A stretch of 64,000 nt of DNA from Pseudomonadota bacterium. Lineage in GTDB: Bacteria; Pseudomonadota; Alphaproteobacteria; Rhizobiales; Rhizobiaceae. Of the stretch, positions 8,565-17,311 are shown in pieces. A program made the position numbers and the translations under genes. The notes under the pieces were generated by a model. It was not told the origin of the DNA and did no database searches. It was given only the letters and a program-made list of their open reading frames with translations. The stretch is from contig JAEXYH010000096.1 of NCBI GenBank assembly GCA_023451735.1, positions 1-64,000 of the forward strand, given 5' to 3'. Position 1 is the stretch's first letter; each line of letters opens with the position of its first letter.

Positions 8565-10496
8565 ATGATGAACACGATAAAAATCAAATTTCTACTCCCC
8601 GCCCTTTTCGGTATCACCGTTCTCATCCTCATCTTTCAGGGCGCATTGGGCATGCGTTCGGTCGCACAGATCGAGACGCAAGCGGACACGATCGGCCGCC
8701 GAATGGAGCGCGCGCTGCTGATCGCCAACATGGACCGGCTGCTATCGGATGTTCGTCAGCTTTATCTGATCACGCTTGCCGCGCCGAATGCGGCAGAGAA
8801 AAAGCAGGCGATCGAGCGGCTTCAGGTGGCCAACAAGGTACGCATCGAAGCTTTCGACAATTATGCGCAAGGCGTGACCATTCCGGACGCGAGGGAAAAA
8901 TACGCTGCTCTGGAGAAAATTGTCGCCGATTATGATGCCATGGGTGCCCAGTTCGTGCAGTTGGTCAGCTCGTCACGGGTTTATGAGGCAAGGGACATGA
9001 TTGCCCAGATGGTACCGAAAGGTGCCGAAGCCAGCAACGTGCTCAAGGGTCTGATCGACGACAACAAGGCTCGCAGTATCGAAGACAGCAAAGTCACCGA
9101 CGAGATGGTCCAATTCGTCTATGTCTCGACGATCGTTGGCGTTCTCTTCGCTGTTGCCATTGCGCTTGGTGCAGCGCTGCTCAGCCTTTTGCGCGTGACT
9201 CGACCGATTACCGAAATCACCGCCTCCATGCAGGCGCTGGCTGCAGGCAACAATCAGATCACCATTCCTTATGCCGGCCGCACCGATGAGATCGGCGACA
9301 TGGCGGCGGCCGTTGCCGTGTTCCGCGATAATGCGCTGGAGCGTGTTCGTCTCGAAGAGCAGACCGAAGCCAATCGCTCGATGAGCGAGCGGGAGCGGAT
9401 GGCTAACGAAGAGCGCAAGGCACGCGAGGCATCAGAGGTGTCGTTTGCGGTCGAGAGTCTGGCACGAGGGCTTACGAGCCTGTCGAACGGTGACATGACG
9501 GTTCGACTGGATCAGCAGTTTGCAGATCAGCTTGATCAGTTGCGCGTCAATTTCAACGAATCGGTTGGCAAGCTACAGACCACGCTGCGTTCGGTCGGCG
9601 ACAACGCGCGGATGATCGATGCAGGTGCAAACGAAATCCGCTCGGCTGCTGACGATCTTTCCAAGCGCACCGAACAGCAGGCGGCTTCCGTCGAGCAGAC
9701 GGCTGCGGCGCTGGAAGAAGTGACGACGGCGGTGAAGGATTCCGCCGTGCGGGCCGATGAAGCCGGCAAGCTGGTCGACCAGACGCGTGTCGGTGCCGAG
9801 CGCTCCGGCGCGGTCGTTCGCCAGGCGGTTGCTGCGATGGAAGCGATCGAGCAGTCCTCAGCGGAAATCGGCAACATCATTGGCGTAATCGACGATATCG
9901 CCTTCCAGACGAACCTGCTTGCTCTCAATGCAGGCGTGGAAGCGGCGCGTGCGGGGGAAGCTGGCAAGGGCTTTGCCGTCGTGGCACAGGAAGTCCGCGA
10001 GCTTGCCCAGCGTTCGGCTAATGCCGCTCGCGAGATCAAGGCTCTCATCACCAAGTCCGGCGAGAAGGTGCGCGATGGCGTGACGCTGGTCGGTGAAACC
10101 GGCAAGGCGCTGGAGACGATCGTTTCCGAGGTCCAGCGGATCAATACCAATGTCGGCTCGATCGTCGTGTCTGCCCGCGAACAGTCGACCGGACTTTCCG
10201 AGATCAGCACGTCGGTTCATCACATGGACCAGGGCACGCAGCAGAACGCAGCGATGGTGGAGCAGACGACGGCTGCAAGCCACAGCCTTGCGACCCAGGC
10301 CGCCGCGCTTACCGGACTGCTGGCGCAATTCAATCTCGGTGAGAGCACGAGGGCGGCAGGAACCGCTCCGCGTGCAGCCACTGTGGGATCACGCCCGGCT
10401 GTCTCGCCAGCCCGTGCCCTCGGCAACCGGATCGCTTCGGCTTTCGGTGGCGGTTCTTCCGCTACAGCTGTGAAGCAGGAATGGTCGGAATTCTGA
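8565..10496 (+). CDS. Methyl-accepting chemotaxis protein
   Basis: A 643-residue transmembrane chemoreceptor. TM1 is at about residues 7-28, a four-helix-bundle periplasmic sensor follows to about 185, TM2 is near 190-212, then HAMP and a long cytoplasmic coiled coil. The signalling tip is recognisable (IGVIDDIAFQTNLLALNAG and EAARAGEAGKGFAVVAQEV). The protein ends in EWSEF, matching the xWxxF pentapeptide that tethers CheR/CheB. The ligand is unknown. It sits alone between two paralogous ABC exporters, 210 bases after the first. TGGTGC-ATG-GCACCA upstream (8527-8541) is a small inverted repeat. Confidence 0.93.
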   Translation: MMNTIKIKFLLPALFGITVLILIFQGALGMRSVAQIETQADTIGRRMERALLIANMDRLLSDVRQLYLITLAAPNAAEKKQAIERLQVANKVRIEAFDNYAQGVTIPDAREKYAALEKIVADYDAMGAQFVQLVSSSRVYEARDMIAQMVPKGAEASNVLKGLIDDNKARSIEDSKVTDEMVQFVYVSTIVGVLFAVAIALGAALLSLLRVTRPITEITASMQALAAGNNQITIPYAGRTDEIGDMAAAVAVFRDNALERVRLEEQTEANRSMSERERMANEERKAREASEVSFAVESLARGLTSLSNGDMTVRLDQQFADQLDQLRVNFNESVGKLQTTLRSVGDNARMIDAGANEIRSAADDLSKRTEQQAASVEQTAAALEEVTTAVKDSAVRADEAGKLVDQTRVGAERSGAVVRQAVAAMEAIEQSSAEIGNIIGVIDDIAFQTNLLALNAGVEAARAGEAGKGFAVVAQEVRELAQRSANAAREIKALITKSGEKVRDGVTLVGETGKALETIVSEVQRINTNVGSIVVSAREQSTGLSEISTSVHHMDQGTQQNAAMVEQTTAASHSLATQAAALTGLLAQFNLGESTRAAGTAPRAATVGSRPAVSPARALGNRIASAFGGGSSATAVKQEWSEF

Positions 10497-10522
10497 GCTT
10501 CACCTGAGAAGATCTCGAACGG

Positions 10523-10550
10523 ACGGCGGCTTTGGCCGCCGTTTGTATTT
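10523..10550 (+). terminator. Rho-independent terminator after the chemoreceptor
   Basis: ACGGCGGC-TTTG-GCCGCCGT forms an 8-bp perfect stem followed by TTGTATTT, 27 bases after the stop codon. Confidence 0.75.
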
Positions 10551-10628
10551 CCGGCCTTTGAACATCCTTGCCGAAATGTAATCCCGATGCCCTTTGCCGC
10601 ATTGCGGAAGCGGCATATATCCGTTGCC

Positions 10629-12494
10629 ATGGCCATCACCCAGTTCTTCCGCTTTTTCGAAACGCGCATTCGCCCCTTTGCAGAAAAGGGGGATCTGCGT
10701 CCGCCGGAAGGAACTATTGCGTTCATCTGGTTTTACGTTCGCCAGGCCAAGGCGCCGTTTTTTGCCATGCTGGTCCTCGGCGGATTGACGGCCGCAATCG
10801 AAGCAGCGCTGTTCTGGTTCGTTGGTCGTCTCGTCGATATTCTCGCCAGCATTGATCGGGCTGAAGGGTGGGGCGGGCTCTTGGCTTCCCACGGATGGGA
10901 ACTGGGCGCGATGCTGGTGCTGATCGGTGTGGTTCGCTTCCTGGTGACGCTCGCCACGGCGCTGGTTGACCAGCAGATGATCACCCCTGGATTCTACAAT
11001 CTCGTGCGCTGGCAGTCCTATCAGCATGTAGCGCGCCAATCGCTGTCCTTCTTCCAGAACGATTTTGCCGGGCGGATCGTGACAAAGGTCTGGTCTGGCG
11101 GGCAGGCGGCTGGCGACCTCGTGACCTCGCTGATGGAAAGCGTCTGGTTTGTCTGCATCTATTCCGTATCGATGCTGATGCTGGTCGGCGGGCTGGACTG
11201 GCGGCTAGCGGTGCTGGTGCTGGCCTGGGTCGGGATCTTTGCCGCGCTCGCCCGGTATTTCGTGCCGCGGATCCGCTATCATTCGAAGGAAACGGCGGAA
11301 GCTGCCTCGATGCTGTCGGGACGGATGGTCGATGCCTATAGCAACATACAGACGCTGCGCTTGTTCGGTCGCGACGAGGCGAACGACCGCTATATGCGGG
11401 ACGGTTTCGACACGTTCCAGTCGACGACACTGATGTTCACACGGTTCATCACCGGTGTCCGGGCTTCGATGGCGCTCTTGTCCGGTGTAATGATCACGTC
11501 AATGGCGGCGCTCTGCATCCATTTGTGGCTGCAGGGCAAGATCAGCGCCGGGGCCGTTGCCTTCACGCTGGCGCTGGTGCTTCGGCTGAATTTCCTGCTC
11601 GGTCGGCTGATGACGCAGTTCAACGGGATCATGCGAAATTTCGGCACCGTGCAGAATGCGGCCGAACTGATTTCGCAGCCGATTCAGTTGATTGATGCCC
11701 CTAGTGCGCCGGCATTGGAAGTCAAGCAGCCGGAGATCCGGTTCAACGACGTCAGTTTCCATTATGGCAGGGAATCGGGTGTCATCGATCATCTGAACCT
11801 GACGGTCCGTGCCGGTGAAAAGGTCGGGATCATCGGCCGGTCCGGTGCGGGCAAGTCAACACTCGTCAATCTGCTGTTGCGTTTCTACGATCTCGAAGGC
11901 GGCCGGATCGAGATCGATGGCCAGGATATTTCAAAGGTCAGCCAGGAGACGCTGAGAGCGCAGATCGGCATGGTCACGCAGGATACGTCGCTGTTGCACC
12001 GCTCGATCCGTGACAACATTCTTTTCGGTCGCCCGGATGCATCCGATGCGCAATTGCTTTCGGCAGCGCAAAAGGCGCAGGCGGACGAATTTATCGGTAG
12101 CCTCGTGGACCAGCGGGGGCGCAAAGGTTTCGATGCGCATGTGGGCGAGCGCGGCGTCAAGCTGTCGGGCGGGCAGCGGCAGAGGATCGCGATTGCCCGA
12201 GTCATGCTGAAAGATGCGCCGATCCTCATTCTGGACGAGGCGACATCGGCGCTGGATTCGGAAGTGGAAGCGGCGATCCAGGCCAGCCTCGACGATCTCA
12301 TGCAGGGCAAGACAGTGCTTGCGATCGCGCACCGCCTGTCGACCATCGCCATGCTCGACAGGCTGATCGTCATGGACAAGGGGCGGATCGTGGAGGAGGG
12401 GACGCATAGCGAGCTGATTTCCGCCGGTGGCCTTTATGCGGAACTTTGGTCACGCCAGACAGGTGGCTTTCTCGCGGCCGATGCAGCGCAATAG
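10629..12494 (+). CDS. ABC exporter, fused permease-ATPase (second copy)
   Basis: A paralogue of the exporter at 6501-8354 with the same architecture: membrane domain to about residue 330, then Walker A GRSGAGKSTLV, LSGGQRQRIAIA, ILILDEATSALD and AHRLST. The start is set at the ATG at 10629, where the protein aligns with the first copy (FFRFFETRI against FSWFERRL). An in-frame ATG at 10587 is possible; neither has a clear ribosome site. The pair could act as homodimers or one heterodimer. The stop lies six bases from the convergent EEP gene. Confidence 0.88.
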   Translation: MAITQFFRFFETRIRPFAEKGDLRPPEGTIAFIWFYVRQAKAPFFAMLVLGGLTAAIEAALFWFVGRLVDILASIDRAEGWGGLLASHGWELGAMLVLIGVVRFLVTLATALVDQQMITPGFYNLVRWQSYQHVARQSLSFFQNDFAGRIVTKVWSGGQAAGDLVTSLMESVWFVCIYSVSMLMLVGGLDWRLAVLVLAWVGIFAALARYFVPRIRYHSKETAEAASMLSGRMVDAYSNIQTLRLFGRDEANDRYMRDGFDTFQSTTLMFTRFITGVRASMALLSGVMITSMAALCIHLWLQGKISAGAVAFTLALVLRLNFLLGRLMTQFNGIMRNFGTVQNAAELISQPIQLIDAPSAPALEVKQPEIRFNDVSFHYGRESGVIDHLNLTVRAGEKVGIIGRSGAGKSTLVNLLLRFYDLEGGRIEIDGQDISKVSQETLRAQIGMVTQDTSLLHRSIRDNILFGRPDASDAQLLSAAQKAQADEFIGSLVDQRGRKGFDAHVGERGVKLSGGQRQRIAIARVMLKDAPILILDEATSALDSEVEAAIQASLDDLMQGKTVLAIAHRLSTIAMLDRLIVMDKGRIVEEGTHSELISAGGLYAELWSRQTGGFLAADAAQ

Positions 12495-12499
12495 CGGTA

Positions 12500-13444
12500 T
12501 CATCGACCGCTGATGACGAGCTCGGCCATCAATCCGGCATGGTTTGAGCCATAGGCGCTTGGCAAGGCGGCGACCGATCTGATCTTCATCGGCGACCTGA
12601 CATAGACATGGTCGATCGGCAGGCCGAACACGCCGAGGCTGACCGGCCATGTCGGCGGCTCATAGGATGCCGTCCTCAGACCGGTCCAGGTGAAGAAGCT
12701 GCGGATGTTGGGAGCAAGCGAGGAGGCGTTGAAGTCACCCGAAAGCACGAGCGGCCCCTCCATTTTTTCCATCGCAAGAGTGGCGCGGAGCAGTTCGACG
12801 GTCTGGAAGTTGTCGAAATAGGGTTTGGTCGTATGGATGCCGGCTATATTGACCTTGTGGCCCCTGATTTCCGTTTCGGCCAGGATGAAGCGGTTGACGA
12901 AAAGCGGGCTCAGGCTTCTGATGGTTCCCCGTTCAAGCGGTGTCTTCGACAACATCAGCTGATCGCAATCGGTGGCCAGAAGACCGCAGCCGATGCGGTA
13001 GGGATAGGTTTCGCCGAGCCATGAAAGATGCGCTTCAAGAGGTTCGGCTTCCATGATGTTGACGACATCGGCACCCGATGCGGCGACCATCCGGGCTATG
13101 GCTTCCCCATTTGCCTGGTTTTCCCTCAGGACGTTGAAGGAGAGCAGCCTGATGCTTGGGGCATTGACGTCGTTTTCCGTCGCCATCGCCGTGTATTGCT
13201 GTCCCATCATCACGGCATGCGCGGTAAGCCCGAAGGATCCGGCAAGGAGCAGAACAGCAACAATGTTCCGGTAGAGAAAAAGTGCGAAAACCAGTGCCAG
13301 AAGGCACGCCGTGGCCGCGTGCAATTGCAGGCTATGGAGAGTGGCAAAAATCCAGTGCGGATGCAGGTAGCGCGTGCTGATTGCCAGTATAACGAGCGAC
13401 ACGATGACGCAGATTGCAACGGATAGGATCTTTCCTGGCGTCAT
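12500..13444 (-). CDS. Membrane-anchored endonuclease/exonuclease/phosphatase family protein
   Basis: A 314-residue protein. The first about 90 residues contain three hydrophobic segments, then an EEP-fold hydrolase: SFNVLRENQ, IMEAEP (catalytic Glu), HTTKPYF, LSGDFNAS and a C-terminal DHVYV...SNHAGLMAEL. This set of Asn, Glu, Asp and His residues matches active metal-dependent phosphodiesterases. Membrane anchoring with the hydrolase outside is the usual topology; substrates could be phospholipids, nucleic acid or glycans. It overlaps nothing and is convergent with the exporter. Confidence 0.8.
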   Translation of the reverse strand: MTPGKILSVAICVIVSLVILAISTRYLHPHWIFATLHSLQLHAATACLLALVFALFLYRNIVAVLLLAGSFGLTAHAVMMGQQYTAMATENDVNAPSIRLLSFNVLRENQANGEAIARMVAASGADVVNIMEAEPLEAHLSWLGETYPYRIGCGLLATDCDQLMLSKTPLERGTIRSLSPLFVNRFILAETEIRGHKVNIAGIHTTKPYFDNFQTVELLRATLAMEKMEGPLVLSGDFNASSLAPNIRSFFTWTGLRTASYEPPTWPVSLGVFGLPIDHVYVRSPMKIRSVAALPSAYGSNHAGLMAELVISGR

Positions 13445-13822
13445 GATCGGGTCCGAAGCTTACCTTGATTGATGAATTAGCACGCGCAAATGTCTCTTGC
13501 AATGCAACATGTTTGCCTGTCGCTACCACATTTGACGCTTGATCCAAATCAAGTTCCCCTTTGATATCGCAGGCTAAATCATAGCCGCTGCATAGTGTCG
13601 TAAGACAATGTTGCAGTGCCCTGTTGATTACATGTCAAAATAGAAAACCTATTCCTTCATCTGGTCGTAGGCCTTGCCAAGCGGCAAGTTTATCTGCGAT
13701 CAAAACAGTGATCGCACTGGCTTGCTGGGGAATCGGTGTTCGATCTATGGTGACGGAGGTTGACCACAGCCAGGAGGAGGCATGCGGATGACAGGGACAT
13801 TGCATGAGAGGATGGTTGAACC
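13445..13822. other. Divergent regulatory region between the EEP gene and petABC
   Basis: A 378-base non-coding interval holding the anaerobox at 13539-13552 and the coupled small ORF from 13782. No other gene or RNA is seen. Confidence 0.5.
13539..13552. promoter_or_regulatory. FixK/FnrN-type anaerobox
   Basis: TTGATCCAAATCAA is a perfect TTGAT-N4-ATCAA site, the consensus of Crp/Fnr-family oxygen regulators (FnrN, FixK) in rhizobia. It lies 284 bases upstream of the petA start, between the divergent EEP gene and petABC, so either could be the target. Confidence 0.7.
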
Positions 13823-13826
13823 GTGA
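13782..13826 (+). CDS. 14-codon upstream ORF coupled to petA
   Basis: ATG to TGA encodes MRMTGTLHERMVEP. A very strong AGGAGGAGG site precedes the ATG, stronger than that of petA. Its stop TGA overlaps the petA GTG start (GTGA), so ribosomes ending here could re-initiate on petA. It is interpreted as a translational-coupling leader; the peptide itself may have no function. Confidence 0.5.
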   Translation: MRMTGTLHERMVEP

Positions 13827-14401
13827 GTGAGCATAATCCAAATGAAGGAACGGTGAGCGAACCCACGCGCCGCGATTTCCTCTATCTGACGACCGGCATG
13901 GCCGGTGCTGTGGGTGCCGCGGCTGTTGCCTGGCCATTTATCGACCAGATGCGTCCGGATGCATCAACGCTGGCGCTCGCCTCGATCGAGGTGAATGTCG
14001 CGGCGTTGCAGCCGGGCATGTCTTTGACCGTCAAATGGCGCGGCAAGCCTGTGTTCATCCGCAATCGTACGCCCAAGGAAGTAGAAGAAGCCAATGCCGT
14101 TCAACTGTCCGACCTGAAGGATCCCGTCGCCCGCAATGCCAATATCGCGGCAGATGCGGAAGCGACCGGTCTCGACCGTTCTGCCGGCGAGGGCAAGGAA
14201 AACTGGATCGTGATGATCGGTTCCTGCACCCATCTCGGCTGTGTTCCGCTCGGCCAGTCCGGCGATTTCAATGGATGGTTCTGTCCCTGCCATGGCTCGC
14301 ATTACGATACGGCGGGCCGCATCCGAAAAGGTCCTGCACCGCAGAACCTAGCAATTCCGACATTCGCTTTCGCAAGCGATACCGTGATCAGGATCGGGTG
14401 A
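13823..14401 (+). CDS. petA: Ubiquinol-cytochrome c reductase Rieske iron-sulfur subunit
   Basis: A 192-residue subunit of the cytochrome bc1 complex that takes electrons from ubiquinol to cytochrome c1. A twin-arginine motif TRRDFLYL precedes a single membrane anchor (about residues 20-40). The [2Fe-2S] ligands are C135-T-H137 (CTHLGC) and C154/H157 (CPCHGSHY). The start is the GTG at 13823, giving the usual MSEH N-terminus. First gene of petABC, 11 bases before petB; an anaerobox lies upstream. Confidence 0.97.
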   Translation: MSEHNPNEGTVSEPTRRDFLYLTTGMAGAVGAAAVAWPFIDQMRPDASTLALASIEVNVAALQPGMSLTVKWRGKPVFIRNRTPKEVEEANAVQLSDLKDPVARNANIAADAEATGLDRSAGEGKENWIVMIGSCTHLGCVPLGQSGDFNGWFCPCHGSHYDTAGRIRKGPAPQNLAIPTFAFASDTVIRIG

Positions 14402-14412
14402 GGGGCTGACAT

Positions 14413-15747
14413 ATGAGTGGACATTCGTCTTATCAACCGTCGACGGGGATCGAACGGTGGATCGACCAGCGGCTGCCTTTGCCGCGCATGGTGTATGACA
14501 GTTTCGTCGCCTATCCGGTGCCGCGTAACCTGAATTATGCCTACACATTCGGTGCAATGCTGTCGGTCATGCTGATCGTGCAGATTCTCACCGGCGTCGT
14601 ACTGGCGATGCATTATACGGCATCGACCGGGGAAGCTTTCGTTTCAGTCGAAAAGATCATGCGCGACGTCAACCACGGCTGGCTGTTGCGCTACATGCAT
14701 TCCAACGGTGCATCCTTCTTCTTTATCGCGGTCTATCTGCATATCGCCCGCGGTCTCTATTATGGGTCCTACAAGGCGCCGCGCGAAATCCTCTGGATCC
14801 TCGGCGTTGTCATCTATCTGCTGATGATGGCGACCGGCTTCATGGGCTACGTGCTTCCCTGGGGGCAGATGTCCTTCTGGGGCGCAACTGTCATCACCGG
14901 CTTCTTCACCGCCTTCCCGCTGGTGGGCGAGTGGATCCAGCAGTTCCTGCTCGGTGGCTTTGCCGTCGACCAGCCGACGCTGAACCGGTTCTTCTCGCTT
15001 CACTATCTCCTGCCGTTCATGATCGCCGGTGTCGTCGTCCTGCACGTCTGGGCACTGCATGTCACCGGCCAGACGAACCCGACCGGCGTCGAGGTGAAGT
15101 CGAAGACCGATACGGTGCCTTTCACGCCCTATGCGACTCTGAAGGACGCGTTCGGCGTGTCGATCTTCCTGATCGTCTATGCCTGGTTCATCTTCTACAT
15201 GCCGAACTATCTCGGCCATCCGGACAATTACATCCCGGCCGATGCCCTGAAGACCCCGGCGCATATCGTGCCCGAATGGTATTACCTGCCATTCTACGCG
15301 ATGTTGCGTGCGATCACCTTCAATGTCGGACCGATCGACAGCAAGCTTGGCGGCGTGCTGGTGATGTTCGGTTCGATCATCATCCTGTTCTTCCTGCCCT
15401 GGCTTGATACGTCGAAGGTCAGGTCGGCTGTCTATCGCCCATGGTACAAGCTGTTCTTCTGGATTTTCGTTGCCAATTCGATCTTCCTCGGCTGGTTGGG
15501 TGCGATGCCGGCAGAAGGTGGCGGACTACTCGCGCTGCTGTTCGGTGGTGACCTGAAGGGCAACTATGTCGGCTACTCGCAGCTCGGTACGCTCTATTAC
15601 TTCGGCTTCTTCCTGGTGATAATGCCGCTTCTCGGCCTGTTCGAGACACCACGGCGGATACCCAACTCGATCACAGAAGCGGTGCTGGAGCAGCAGAGCA
15701 GGAAGGCCGGTTCGGGCACAGCCGAACCTGCCAAGGCCACAGCGTGA
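14413..15747 (+). CDS. petB: Cytochrome b subunit of the bc1 complex
   Basis: A 444-residue integral membrane protein carrying the two b haems and the Qo and Qi quinone sites. Recognisable blocks include GYVLPWGQMSFWGATVITG (Qo region), the PEWYYLPFYA motif (the PEWY loop) and paired His residues in the second and fourth helices (MHSNGAS, LHVWALHVTG). The length is normal for a non-split alphaproteobacterial cytochrome b. Followed 22 bases later by petC. Confidence 0.97.
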   Translation: MSGHSSYQPSTGIERWIDQRLPLPRMVYDSFVAYPVPRNLNYAYTFGAMLSVMLIVQILTGVVLAMHYTASTGEAFVSVEKIMRDVNHGWLLRYMHSNGASFFFIAVYLHIARGLYYGSYKAPREILWILGVVIYLLMMATGFMGYVLPWGQMSFWGATVITGFFTAFPLVGEWIQQFLLGGFAVDQPTLNRFFSLHYLLPFMIAGVVVLHVWALHVTGQTNPTGVEVKSKTDTVPFTPYATLKDAFGVSIFLIVYAWFIFYMPNYLGHPDNYIPADALKTPAHIVPEWYYLPFYAMLRAITFNVGPIDSKLGGVLVMFGSIIILFFLPWLDTSKVRSAVYRPWYKLFFWIFVANSIFLGWLGAMPAEGGGLLALLFGGDLKGNYVGYSQLGTLYYFGFFLVIMPLLGLFETPRRIPNSITEAVLEQQSRKAGSGTAEPAKATA

Positions 15748-15769
15748 ACGGCGGGAGAGGGACAAGATC

Positions 15770-16651
15770 ATGAGAAAGCTTGCTACAAGCCTCCTGTCGC
15801 TGGCGCTTCTGGCGGGATTGGGTATCGCCCAGGCGAATGCCCAGGAAAACCACGATGCTTCGGGTGCTGAAGCACATGCGGAAGGTGCGACCCCGCATTA
15901 TCCGATCCACCATCCGAAAAATGAGAAATGGAGCTTTTCCGGCCCGTTCGGCCATTACGACAAGCAGCAGTTGCAGCGTGGCTTGAAGGTGTTTACGGAA
16001 GTCTGTTCCGCCTGCCATTCGATGGAGCTGGTGTCTTTCCGGACGCTTGAGGATCTGGGATATTCGGAAGCGCAGGTAAAGGCCTTCGCTGCCAATTACC
16101 AGATCCAGGACGGACCGAACGATGATGGTGAAATGTTCGAACGCGCCGGGGTGCCTTCCGATCACTTCCCGTCGCCGTTTCCCAATCATCAGGCTGCGGC
16201 GGCTGCCAATAACGGCGCCGCTCCGCCGGACTTCTCGCTGCTCGGCAAGGCACGCGGCATCACGCGTGGCTTCCCGCAATTCATCGTTGATATCTTCACG
16301 CAGTACCAGGAAGGCGGGCCGGACTATATCTACTCGCTGATCACCGGTTATCAGGAGCCGCCGGAGGGCGTGGAAGTGCCGGAAGGGGGCCATTACAATC
16401 CCTATTTCGCGAATGCCGCATCGCTTGCCATGGCGCCACCTATCGCCGATGACCAGGTGACGTATGACGACGGTTCGCCGCAGACGGTGGACCAGTATGC
16501 CAAGGACATTTCCGCCTTCCTGATGTGGGCTGCAGAGCCGCATCTGGAAGAGCGCAAGCGCACCGGTTTCATGGTCATGGTGTTCCTGGTGATCTTCAGC
16601 GGGCTCATCTACCTGACGAAGAAGTCGGTCTATGCCAACAAGGGACATTGA
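15770..16651 (+). CDS. petC: Cytochrome c1
   Basis: A 293-residue subunit that passes electrons from the Rieske protein to soluble cytochrome c. It has a signal peptide ending near AQANAQE, a covalent haem site CSACH followed by SMELVSF, a probable axial Met in ASLAMAPP, and a C-terminal anchor (VMVFLVIFSGLIYLTKKSV) that holds it in the membrane. Last gene of petABC, with a clear terminator directly after it. Confidence 0.96.
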   Translation: MRKLATSLLSLALLAGLGIAQANAQENHDASGAEAHAEGATPHYPIHHPKNEKWSFSGPFGHYDKQQLQRGLKVFTEVCSACHSMELVSFRTLEDLGYSEAQVKAFAANYQIQDGPNDDGEMFERAGVPSDHFPSPFPNHQAAAAANNGAAPPDFSLLGKARGITRGFPQFIVDIFTQYQEGGPDYIYSLITGYQEPPEGVEVPEGGHYNPYFANAASLAMAPPIADDQVTYDDGSPQTVDQYAKDISAFLMWAAEPHLEERKRTGFMVMVFLVIFSGLIYLTKKSVYANKGH

Positions 16652-16675
16652 TCCGAAGCCGGGTCAAAGATAGAG

Positions 16676-16698
16676 AAGGCGGCTTCGGCCGCCTTTTT
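16676..16698 (+). terminator. Rho-independent terminator of petABC
   Basis: AAGGCGGC-TTCG-GCCGCCTT, an 8-bp stem closed by a stable TTCG tetraloop and followed by TTT, 24 bases after the petC stop. Confidence 0.85.
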
Positions 16699-16743
16699 CT
16701 TGTGCGCACCACGTGCCGCCGCAGAAATACACACAGGGTTATC

Positions 16744-17289
16744 ATGACTGCCTCGACCAAAGACATCCTCGCTGCCGCGATCCGTTCCATCCCGGATTAT
16801 CCCAAGCCCGGCATCATTTTTCGCGATATCACGACGCTGCTTGGTGATGCGGCTGCCTTCCGCCTTGCCGTTGATGAGCTGGTGAAGCCCTATGAAGGCC
16901 TGGGAGTCGACAAGATCGCAGGCATGGAGGCGCGTGGCTTCATTCTGGGTGGCGCGATGGCTCACCAGCTTTCTGCCGGTTTTGTTCCGATCCGCAAGAA
17001 GGGCAAGCTGCCTTACCGCACCGTGAGCATGGCCTACGCGCTGGAATACGGCACAGACGAGATGGAGATCCATGTCGACGCGGTGAAGCCAGGCGAGAAG
17101 GTCATCCTCTGCGACGACCTGATTGCCACCGGTGGCACGGCTGTGGGTGCGGTCAAGCTGTTGCGCCAGATCGGCGCGGAGGTCGTGTCGGCCTGCTTCG
17201 TCATCGATCTGCCCGATCTCGGTGGCCGCAAGTCGCTTGAAGTACTCGGCGTGGAAGTCCGCACACTGGCGGAATTCTCCGGTCACTGA
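16744..17289 (+). CDS. apt: Adenine phosphoribosyltransferase
   Basis: A 181-residue purine-salvage enzyme making AMP from adenine and PRPP. The PRPP-binding motif VILCDDLIATGGTA and the family block GMEARGFILGG are intact. The start at the ATG at 16744 gives the normal Apt length; the frame extends further upstream through the petC terminator, which cannot be coding. Apt downstream of petABC is a common rhizobial order, separated here by the terminator. Confidence 0.95.
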   Translation: MTASTKDILAAAIRSIPDYPKPGIIFRDITTLLGDAAAFRLAVDELVKPYEGLGVDKIAGMEARGFILGGAMAHQLSAGFVPIRKKGKLPYRTVSMAYALEYGTDEMEIHVDAVKPGEKVILCDDLIATGGTAVGAVKLLRQIGAEVVSACFVIDLPDLGGRKSLEVLGVEVRTLAEFSGH

Positions 17290-17311
17290 CTGTCTTACAG
17301 GCCGAGGGCTG

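Noticed and set aside
12493..12511. AGCGGT/ACCGCT hairpin between convergent genes as a terminator
   Set aside because: Only 6 bp, overlaps both stop regions and lacks a T-run.
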